Shown: piece by piece, positions 57,354 to 64,000 of the stretch
Position numbering within the stretch: the first letter of the stretch is position 1
Layout: the number at the start of each line of letters is the position of its first letter
From: Bacillus_AD sp047238185
Lineage (GTDB): Bacteria > Bacillota > Bacilli > Bacillales > DSM-1321
Assembly (NCBI RefSeq): GCF_047238185.1
Contig: NZ_JBDFMI010000006.1
Span: 620,001 to 684,000, forward strand
DNA length: 64,000 nucleotides
Direction of reading: 5' to 3'
Notes under the pieces: model-generated
What the model was told of the DNA's origin: nothing
The model's input: the letters and a program-made list of their open reading frames with translations, nothing else
Database searches by the model: none
Translations under genes and position numbers: made by a program

Positions 57354-59798
57354 ATGATGTTCGGAAGATTTACTGAAAGAGCCCAAAAGGTATTGGCATT
57401 AGCACAGGAAGAAGCAATCCGTTTAGGTCATAACAATATTGGAACTGAACATATTTTATTAGGACTTGTGCGTGAAGGAGATGGCATCGCTGCCAAAGCT
57501 TTGTACGCTTTGGGTCTTGGAGCTGATAAAATCCAAAAAGAAGTGGAAAATCTAATCGGAAAAGGGCAGGAAACGGCACAAACGATCCATTATACGCCAC
57601 GTGCGAAGAAAGTCATCGAACTTTCCATGGATGAAGCACGCAAGCTTGGCCATTCCTATGTAGGAACAGAACATATCTTGCTTGGGTTAATCCGTGAAGG
57701 AGAAGGAGTTGCCGCGAGAGTACTTAATAATTTGGGAGTAAGTTTAAACAAAGCCCGCCAACAAGTTCTACAGCTGTTGGGAAGCAATGAATCCGCCGGA
57801 CACCAAGGAAATACAACTTCTGCAGCAAGCACGCCTACCTTGGATAGCCTTGCTCGTGATTTGACAGTAACTGCCCGTGAAGGAAGCTTGGATCCGGTAA
57901 TTGGAAGAAGCAAAGAAATCCAACGTGTTATCGAAGTGCTTAGCCGCCGTACAAAGAATAATCCTGTTTTGATTGGTGAGCCTGGCGTCGGTAAAACCGC
58001 AATTGCTGAAGGGCTTGCACAACAAATCGTCAATAATGAAGTGCCGGAAATCCTGCGCGACAAGCGGGTGATGACACTTGATATGGGTACTGTTGTTGCA
58101 GGCACGAAGTATCGTGGCGAATTTGAGGACCGATTGAAAAAAGTGATGGATGAAATTCGGGCAGCCGGAAATATTATTCTTTTCATAGACGAGTTGCATA
58201 CTTTGATTGGCGCAGGAGGAGCAGAGGGTGCCATAGATGCATCCAATATACTGAAACCATCTTTAGCACGCGGCGAACTTCAATGCATTGGTGCCACTAC
58301 ATTGGATGAATACCGTAAATATATAGAAAAGGATGCAGCTTTGGAACGACGCTTCCAGCCAATCCAGGTGGATGAACCGTCTGTTGATGAATCCATCCAG
58401 ATCCTTCAGGGCCTCCGTGACCGCTATGAGGCTCACCACCGCGTATCTATTACGGATGAAGCAATTGAAGCTGCTGTCAAAATGTCTGACCGGTATATAT
58501 CCGATCGCTTTTTACCGGATAAAGCAATTGATTTAATCGATGAGGCGGGTTCAAAAGTGCGTCTTCGTTCTTATACCACTCCGCCAAATCTAAAAGAGCT
58601 TGAAGTGAAGCTTGAGGAGGTTAGGAAGGAGAAGGATGCGGCTGTCCAAAGCCAGGAGTTCGAAAAAGCAGCTTCCCTTCGCGATTCGGAGCAGCGTTTA
58701 CGTGAGAAACTTGAAAATACGAAAAAAACATGGAAAGAGCAGCAAGGGAAAGAAAACAGTGAAGTGACAGTGGATGATATTGCGACTGTGGTATCCAATT
58801 GGACCGGAGTTCCAGTCACTAAATTAGCTCAAACAGAAACGGAAAAATTACTTAAAATGGAGGAAATTCTTCATGAGCGCGTCATCGGCCAAGATGAAGC
58901 CGTTAAGGCTGTTGCTAAGGCTGTGCGCCGTGCACGGGCTGGGCTGAAAGATCCGAAGCGTCCGGTTGGATCCTTTATTTTCTTAGGACCAACAGGTGTA
59001 GGTAAGACAGAGCTTGCAAGAGCATTGGCAGAATCTATGTTCGGTGACGAGGATGCTATGATTCGCGTAGATATGTCCGAATATATGGAGAAACATTCTA
59101 CATCCAGACTGGTTGGTTCACCTCCAGGTTATGTAGGGTACGACGAGGGCGGCCAATTAACAGAGAAAGTTAGAAGAAAACCGTATTCTGTTGTTTTGCT
59201 GGATGAAATTGAAAAAGCGCATCCGGATGTGTTCAATATCCTATTACAAGTGCTGGAAGATGGGCGCTTGACTGATTCTAAAGGAAGAACTGTTGATTTC
59301 CGAAATACAATCTTAATTATGACTTCCAATGTTGGGGCTTCTGCTTTGAAGAACAACAAATATGTCGGCTTCAATGTACAGGAAGATACAGAAGCTGATT
59401 ATAAGGATATGAAAGGAAAAGTGATGGAAGAATTGAAAAAAGCCTTCCGTCCGGAATTCCTGAATAGAATTGATGAAATGATTGTTTTCCATGCATTGGA
59501 GAAGAAACATTTGCAGGAAATCGTGGTCTTAATGGCGAACCAACTATTGAAACGGTTGAAGGAACAAGAAGTGTATGTTGAACTTTCTGATGCAGCCATT
59601 GCTAAAATTGCCGAAGAAGGCTATGACCCTGAATATGGGGCACGTCCATTGCGTCGCGCATTGCAAAAACATGTGGAAGATAAGCTCTCTGAAGAATTGT
59701 TAATGGGCAATATCCAGAAAGGCCAACACATTAAAATCGATTTCGCTGATGGCGAATTTCAAGTTAAGCCTGTCGAGGTAGCTTCCTTGAGTAAATAA
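57354..59798 (+). CDS. clpC: ATP-dependent Clp protease ATP-binding subunit ClpC
   Basis: ClpC is the AAA+ unfoldase partner of ClpP in protein quality control, competence and sporulation. The 814-residue product has the double Clp N-terminal repeat (about 5-145), AAA1 with GEPGVGKT, a short coiled middle domain with a UVR motif (KDAAVQSQEFEKAASLRD), AAA2 with GPTGVGKT and the C-terminal small domain. The N-domain binds phosphoarginine, linking it to McsB. ATG at 57354 (or 57357) follows AAGGAGG. A terminator closes the operon. Confidence 0.98.
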   Translation: MMFGRFTERAQKVLALAQEEAIRLGHNNIGTEHILLGLVREGDGIAAKALYALGLGADKIQKEVENLIGKGQETAQTIHYTPRAKKVIELSMDEARKLGHSYVGTEHILLGLIREGEGVAARVLNNLGVSLNKARQQVLQLLGSNESAGHQGNTTSAASTPTLDSLARDLTVTAREGSLDPVIGRSKEIQRVIEVLSRRTKNNPVLIGEPGVGKTAIAEGLAQQIVNNEVPEILRDKRVMTLDMGTVVAGTKYRGEFEDRLKKVMDEIRAAGNIILFIDELHTLIGAGGAEGAIDASNILKPSLARGELQCIGATTLDEYRKYIEKDAALERRFQPIQVDEPSVDESIQILQGLRDRYEAHHRVSITDEAIEAAVKMSDRYISDRFLPDKAIDLIDEAGSKVRLRSYTTPPNLKELEVKLEEVRKEKDAAVQSQEFEKAASLRDSEQRLREKLENTKKTWKEQQGKENSEVTVDDIATVVSNWTGVPVTKLAQTETEKLLKMEEILHERVIGQDEAVKAVAKAVRRARAGLKDPKRPVGSFIFLGPTGVGKTELARALAESMFGDEDAMIRVDMSEYMEKHSTSRLVGSPPGYVGYDEGGQLTEKVRRKPYSVVLLDEIEKAHPDVFNILLQVLEDGRLTDSKGRTVDFRNTILIMTSNVGASALKNNKYVGFNVQEDTEADYKDMKGKVMEELKKAFRPEFLNRIDEMIVFHALEKKHLQEIVVLMANQLLKRLKEQEVYVELSDAAIAKIAEEGYDPEYGARPLRRALQKHVEDKLSEELLMGNIQKGQHIKIDFADGEFQVKPVEVASLSK

Positions 59799-59809
59799 GC
59801 TTGTACATC

Positions 59810-59843
59810 GGCACAGAGCTTTAACGGCTCTGTGCCTCTTTTT
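59810..59843 (+). terminator. Intrinsic terminator after clpC
   Basis: GGCACAGAGC and GCTCTGTGCC form a 10-bp stem followed by TCTTTTT. Confidence 0.88.
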
Positions 59844-59881
59844 ACATAGAATATAGAATAAGGAATCGGCCTGTCATTAGG

Positions 59882-59909
59882 TTGACTGACATCTAAAATT
59901 GTGTAAACT
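59882..59909 (+). promoter_or_regulatory. Possible promoter of radA-disA
   Basis: TTGACT at 59882-59887, 16 bases, TAAACT at 59904-59909. The match is moderate. A TATACT at 59935-59940 lacks a -35. Confidence 0.35.
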
Positions 59910-60022
59910 TAATCTTATTTTAAGAAAACTTTCCTATACTAGTATGGGAAAGTAAATAATGGAACTTACTATATTTTTTTATTCATAGATGAAATAGACT
60001 AGTTGAAAAGGGGGGAGAACTG

Positions 60023-61408
60023 TTGGCAAAGAAGAAAACAAAATTTATTTGCCAATCCTGCGGCTATGAATCGGCAAAGTGGATGGGCAAATGCCCAGGA
60101 TGCGGCGAATGGAATAAGATGACGGAAGAAGTGGAATTCGTCAAGCCGGCCCGAAAAGGAGCCTTTACACATAGCGATGCCGGCGGGAGCACTGTACGTG
60201 TAAAAGCGGCACCAATCACTTCCATACAAACATCACACGAGACTCGTATGAAGACAGATTTAAATGAGCTTAATCGAGCTTTGGGCGGTGGGATTGTCTA
60301 TGGTTCCCTTGTGTTGATTGGAGGAGATCCTGGCATTGGGAAATCGACGCTATTGTTGCAGGTGTCGGCGCAATTGGCCCAAAAGGAACAAAAGGTCCTT
60401 TATGTATCAGGCGAAGAATCCGTAAAGCAAACGAAGCTGCGCGCCGATCGTTTAGGCACGGTTTCCGAGCATTTGTACGTTTTTTCTGAGACCGATATGG
60501 ATTTCATAGAACAAGCTATCGAAGAAGTCCAACCTAATCTAGTGGTGATCGACTCCATTCAGACTGTGTTCCAGCCGGAGGTAACATCTGCGCCGGGAAG
60601 TGTTTCCCAAGTGCGCGAATGTACCGCTACATTAATGAGAATTGCTAAAACAAAGGGTATAGCCATTTTCATCGTTGGTCATGTTACAAAAGAAGGCAAT
60701 ATAGCAGGCCCTCGATTGCTTGAGCATATGGTGGACACGGTTCTTTACTTTGAAGGTGAAAGACACCATACGTACCGAATTGTAAGAGCGGTAAAAAACC
60801 GATTTGGCAGCACGAATGAGATGGGGATCTTCGAAATGAAGGAACATGGGCTGGAGGAAGTAGAGAATCCATCTGAAATTTTCCTAGAGGAGCGTTCACA
60901 GGGCGCTGCAGGCAGCACGGTGGTTGCTTCAATGGAAGGTACACGGCCTGTACTGGTAGAAATACAGGCTTTGATTGCGCCGACTAGCTTCGGAAATCCC
61001 CGCCGAATGGCAACCGGAATCGATTATAACAGGGTGCCGCTTCTAATGGCAGTACTGGAGAAGCGAGTAGGGCTCCTGTTGCAGAACCAGGATGCTTACC
61101 TAAAAGTAGCTGGAGGCGTTAAATTGGATGAACCGGCCATTGACTTAGCGATTGCGGTATCAATTGCATCCAGTTTCAGGGACCAGCCGACAAAGCAGAC
61201 GGATTGTATTATTGGTGAGGTTGGTTTAACAGGAGAAGTTAGACGGGTATCTAGAATAGAGCAACGTGTCCAAGAAGCTGCTAAGCTTGGGTTCGAACGC
61301 ATTATTCTGCCAGAAAATAATATTGGAGGCTGGAAGGTGCCAGAGGGTGTGGAGATTGTTGGAGTTTCCACGGTAGCCGACGCGCTTCGGGCAGCGTTAG
61401 GAGGTTAA
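60023..61408 (+). CDS. radA: DNA repair protein RadA
   Basis: RadA is a hexameric branch-migration helicase-like ATPase acting in recombination and transformation. The 461-residue product has an N-terminal C4 zinc finger (C10, C13, C24, C27), a RecA-like ATPase with Walker A GGDPGIGKST at 100-109, the RadA-specific KNRFG motif, and a C-terminal Lon-protease-like domain. The TTG at 60023 follows AAAGGGGGGA. disA starts 2 bases after its stop; RadA is known to modulate DisA in B. subtilis, so the pairing is functional. Confidence 0.97.
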   Translation: MAKKKTKFICQSCGYESAKWMGKCPGCGEWNKMTEEVEFVKPARKGAFTHSDAGGSTVRVKAAPITSIQTSHETRMKTDLNELNRALGGGIVYGSLVLIGGDPGIGKSTLLLQVSAQLAQKEQKVLYVSGEESVKQTKLRADRLGTVSEHLYVFSETDMDFIEQAIEEVQPNLVVIDSIQTVFQPEVTSAPGSVSQVRECTATLMRIAKTKGIAIFIVGHVTKEGNIAGPRLLEHMVDTVLYFEGERHHTYRIVRAVKNRFGSTNEMGIFEMKEHGLEEVENPSEIFLEERSQGAAGSTVVASMEGTRPVLVEIQALIAPTSFGNPRRMATGIDYNRVPLLMAVLEKRVGLLLQNQDAYLKVAGGVKLDEPAIDLAIAVSIASSFRDQPTKQTDCIIGEVGLTGEVRRVSRIEQRVQEAAKLGFERIILPENNIGGWKVPEGVEIVGVSTVADALRAALGG

Positions 61409-61410
61409 AG

Positions 61411-62481
61411 ATGAGCGAAAAAAGGGCTGATAAAACAAAATCTGAAATATTGCAGCTTGTATCTCCCGGTACGCCCTTACGTGATGGAATAGACAATGTC
61501 CTAAGAGCGAATACAGGCGGTTTGATCGTTGTAGGCTTCAATGAGAAGATGAAGACCATCGTAGAGGGCGGATTTAAGATCGGTTGCCCCTATTCTCCAA
61601 GTTCTCTATATGAGCTAGCCAAGATGGATGGAGCAATCATCCTGAATGAAGCAGCGGATAAAATTCTGCTCGCAAACGCTCAATTGGTACCGGATACTAC
61701 TTTTTCATCAAGTGAAACGGGCATGAGGCACCGCACGGCTGAACGGGTGGCCAAGGAAACAAAGGCACTGGTTATCGCCATTTCCCAACGGAGAAATATC
61801 ATTACCGTTTATCAGGGCAATTTCCGTTATTCACTGAAGGACATGGGCGTCATTCTGACAAAAGCGAACCAGGCTGTCCAAACACTTGAAAAGTATAAGG
61901 TTGTCCTTCACCAAAGCATCAGCGGACTCGGTTTGATGGAGTTCGAGGAATCAGTCACTTATTCCGATGTTATTCGCGTTTTACATCGTTTCATTATGTT
62001 CATACGCATCAAGAACGAGTTGCTTGCCTATTTAACCGAGCTTGGCGTAGAAGGCCGCCTGATCAGGCTGCAAATGAATGAGGTGATCTCTTCTCTCGAG
62101 GAAGAAGGGGAATTGATTATAGAAGATTATATGTGCCCTGAAGACCAAAATGCCAAGGATATTGTTCAAAAGCTGCACGAACTTTCCCAACAGCAATTGA
62201 TTGAGGATAATACGATCTTGAAGGCCCTGGGTTATAATGGATATGTCCAGCTGGATGAAGTCATTTTTCCAAGAGGCTATCGATTGCTCCATAAAATTCC
62301 GCGCCTGCCAGCTTTGATCATTGAAAATCTTGTGCAATCTTTTGAAAATTTCACGGCCATCATGAATGCTTCTGTTGAAGAATTGGATGATGTAGAAGGA
62401 ATCGGTGAGGTAAGGGCGAAAAAGATAAGAGAAGGCTTGAGGATGCTCAAGAACCATCTCCATGCAGAAAGAATGATGTAA
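61411..62481 (+). CDS. disA: DNA integrity scanning diadenylate cyclase DisA
   Basis: DisA makes c-di-AMP from ATP while scanning DNA and stops at branched structures, delaying sporulation. The 356-residue product has the DAC domain with D73-G74-A75 and R106-H107-R108, a central helical spine and a C-terminal helix-hairpin-helix DNA-binding domain (VEELDDVEGIGEVRAKKIREGL). The ribosome-binding site GGAGG lies in the end of radA. It is co-transcribed with radA. Confidence 0.97.
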   Translation: MSEKRADKTKSEILQLVSPGTPLRDGIDNVLRANTGGLIVVGFNEKMKTIVEGGFKIGCPYSPSSLYELAKMDGAIILNEAADKILLANAQLVPDTTFSSSETGMRHRTAERVAKETKALVIAISQRRNIITVYQGNFRYSLKDMGVILTKANQAVQTLEKYKVVLHQSISGLGLMEFEESVTYSDVIRVLHRFIMFIRIKNELLAYLTELGVEGRLIRLQMNEVISSLEEEGELIIEDYMCPEDQNAKDIVQKLHELSQQQLIEDNTILKALGYNGYVQLDEVIFPRGYRLLHKIPRLPALIIENLVQSFENFTAIMNASVEELDDVEGIGEVRAKKIREGLRMLKNHLHAERMM

Positions 62482-62580
62482 CACAGAGTTAACAATCGTT
62501 TCTATTCTGTGACAAATCCCCATCAATTCAGTTTGGCCGCTTTAATACGTATATAATGAGAATGAAAGGGAGGTGAAGGG

Positions 62581-63675
62581 ATGTTAAAACGAATTATACA
62601 AGCATGTTTCATTATATTTGGTGGAACGTTAGGGATGTTCCTCATTCCTAAATTATTAATACTAATAAATGCTGATGATATCAATTATATTAACAATCCT
62701 TATGTAACAGCTATTTTAGGTGCAATCATATTTTATATTTTTACTTTTTGGACAATCGATTATGTCGTTAATTTTGTAAAATGGATTGAAGAAAGATTGG
62801 TGAAAGCCCCCATTACCGATTTGATTTTTGGTAGCTTAGGGCTAATTGTCGGCTTATTTGTAGCCTTTTTGATCAGCTTTGCTATATCCTCTATTTCTTG
62901 GCCGATTGTGAATACAATTGCGCCTATCCTAATCACGCTTTTATTTGGCTATTTAGGATTCCAGGTCGGGTTTAAAAAACGTGATGAACTCCTTGGCTTG
63001 ATTCGTGCAGGCAAGAAGAAAAACGCTGTAGAGGAAGATAAGGCAGAGGAACCTGAACATACACCTTCGACGTATAAGATTCTTGATACAAGCGTTATTA
63101 TAGATGGAAGAATTGCGGATATTTGCCAAACAGGCTTTATTGAAGGCACTTTGGTCATCCCTCAATTCGTTTTGGAAGAGCTGCAGCATATTGCCGATTC
63201 CTCTGATGCATTGAAGAGAAACAGAGGGAGACGAGGCTTGGATATACTCAACCGCATTCAAAAGGAACTGGCTGTTAAAGTCCAATTCTATGAAGGCGAT
63301 TTTGAAGATATCCAGGAAGTGGACAGTAAATTGATTAAGTTGTCTAAAGTCATGAACGGTGTACTTGTAACCAATGACTTTAATCTAAATAAAGTGTGTG
63401 AATTCCAAAACGTACCTGTTCTGAATATCAATGATTTGGCGAATGCCATCAAACCGGTTGTCATTCCCGGTGAAGAGATGAATGTTCTTGTCATTAAGGA
63501 CGGTAAGGAGCAAAATCAGGGTGTCGCCTATTTGGATGATGGCACGATGATTGTAGTTGAAGAGGGGCGCAATTATATCGGCAAGCAAATTGATGTTATT
63601 GTTACCAGTGTTCTTCAGACATCGGCAGGCAGAATGATTTTTGCCAAGCCTAAATTGCTTGAAAAAGCATTATAA
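62581..63675 (+). CDS. yacL: PIN/TRAM-domain membrane protein YacL
   Basis: The 364-residue product has about four N-terminal membrane segments (about 5-25, 38-58, 78-98, 103-125), a cytoplasmic PIN-like nuclease domain beginning ILDTSVIIDGRIADI (about 167) with acidic residues in VTNDFNLNKV, and a C-terminal TRAM domain (EMNVLVIKDG to the end). YacL of B. subtilis is conserved in this place; no function is established, though a membrane-bound RNase is plausible. The ATG follows GGGAGGTG. TATAAT at 62552-62557 is a possible -10. Confidence 0.9.
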   Translation: MLKRIIQACFIIFGGTLGMFLIPKLLILINADDINYINNPYVTAILGAIIFYIFTFWTIDYVVNFVKWIEERLVKAPITDLIFGSLGLIVGLFVAFLISFAISSISWPIVNTIAPILITLLFGYLGFQVGFKKRDELLGLIRAGKKKNAVEEDKAEEPEHTPSTYKILDTSVIIDGRIADICQTGFIEGTLVIPQFVLEELQHIADSSDALKRNRGRRGLDILNRIQKELAVKVQFYEGDFEDIQEVDSKLIKLSKVMNGVLVTNDFNLNKVCEFQNVPVLNINDLANAIKPVVIPGEEMNVLVIKDGKEQNQGVAYLDDGTMIVVEEGRNYIGKQIDVIVTSVLQTSAGRMIFAKPKLLEKAL

Positions 63676-63689
63676 ACTATAGGTATCCA

Positions 63690-63740
63690 GAGATAGGCGG
63701 ACTTTATATGAAGATATAGTCCGTCATTTCTCTGTTTAAG
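63690..63740 (+). terminator. Hairpin between yacL and ispD
   Basis: GGCGGACT and AGTCCGTC form an 8-bp stem (one G-T pair), with outer AGAGA/TCTCT pairing, followed by GTTT. The T tract is poor, so some read-through into ispD is likely. Confidence 0.45.
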
Positions 63741-63772
63741 GGTACAGACATAAAGAAAGATGGGAAAGAAAA

Positions 63773-64000
63773 GTGACTAGTATTTCTTATGACGTTATCG
63801 TGCTTGCGGCAGGGCAAGGAAAAAGAATGAATGCCGGTAAAAATAAGGTGTTTTTAGAATTGGACGGGATACCCCTTATTATCCGTACTCTCGATGTCTT
63901 TGCTAAAGATTTGCGCTGCAGCCGCATTATCTTGCCGATTAATCCGACTGAACAGCCTCTATTCGAGGAAATGATAGCCGGCTATGAGCTAGAAGGGCGC
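63773..64000 (+). CDS. ispD: 2-C-methyl-D-erythritol 4-phosphate cytidylyltransferase, N-terminal part
   Basis: The first 76 codons of IspD (YacM) are in the window; the gene continues beyond the right edge. The nucleotidyltransferase loop LAAGQGKRMNAGKNKVF is clear, which fits IspD rather than other sugar-nucleotide transferases by position behind yacL. It makes CDP-methylerythritol, the substrate of IspE encoded at 6318. The GTG at 63773 is the only start in frame near a weak ribosome-binding site (GGGAAAG); no ATG is available. Confidence 0.92.
   Translation, partial: MTSISYDVIVLAAGQGKRMNAGKNKVFLELDGIPLIIRTLDVFAKDLRCSRIILPINPTEQPLFEEMIAGYELEGR

Overview
The window is a stretch of chromosome from an endospore-forming member of the Bacillaceae. 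The gene order from metS through tatD, yabE, rnmV, ksgA, yabG, veg, sspF, ispE, purR, spoVG, glmU, prs, ctc, pth, fin, mfd and spoVT down to ctsR-mcsA-mcsB-clpC-radA-disA-yacL-ispD is essentially the origin-proximal order of Bacillus subtilis. The proteins are clearly homologous but not identical to B. subtilis, so this is a related genus; I cannot name the genus from the 16S by eye. One clear difference is that yabJ, which sits between purR and spoVG in B. subtilis, is absent.

Layout. 1-13,057: end of metS, then mostly single genes, each with its own promoter and terminator (tatD nuclease, yabE cell-wall protein, rnmV-ksgA rRNA maturation pair, sporulation protease yabG, veg, spore protein sspF, ispE, purR, spoVG, glmU-prs, ctc, pth, anti-sigma fin). 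13,329-23,087: mfd, then sporulation and division genes (spoVT, a SpoVB-type flippase, mazG fusion, rqcP, yabP-yabQ, divIC, yabR). 23,088-24,173: gene-poor stretch with two tRNA genes on the minus strand. 24,174-34,568: spoIIE, yabS-yabT, tilS-hpt, ftsH, coaX-hslO. 34,619-44,363: a PrsA-like foldase, cysK, the p-aminobenzoate/folate operon (pabB-pabA-pabC-folP-folB-folK-yazB-dusB) and lysS. 44,364-54,952: two apparently identical rRNA operons enclosing nine tRNA genes (Val, Thr, Lys, Leu, Gly, Leu, Arg, Pro, Ala, the same order as in the B. subtilis rrnJ-rrnW region). The second 23S gene is interrupted by a 100-N assembly gap standing for about 866 missing bases. 55,236-64,000: the clpC stress operon, then radA, disA, yacL and the start of ispD.

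The sequence is rich in readable control signals: consensus sigma-A promoters (yabE, veg, yabR, rrn), a sigma-H promoter (spoVG), sigma-B promoters (ctc, ctsR), candidate sigma-G (sspF, fin, spoVT), sigma-E (yabP) and sigma-K (yabG) promoters, a 21-bp-spacer Spo0A-type promoter (spoIIE), a CtsR operator and a PurBox. Together the genes cover ribosome and tRNA maturation, cell-wall and isoprenoid precursors, PRPP and purine control, DNA repair and integrity sensing, protein quality control and spore development.

I found no mobile element, CRISPR array, toxin-antitoxin pair, phage remnant or defence system, and no undescribed gene system. The points most worth a second look are small: a foldase gene (yacD) whose signal-peptide region lies upstream of every canonical start codon; a hairpin that would hide the fin ribosome-binding site only in read-through transcripts; a candidate ECF-sigma antisense promoter behind yabE; and an unexplained structured, possibly transcribed region between yabR and the minus-strand tRNA genes.
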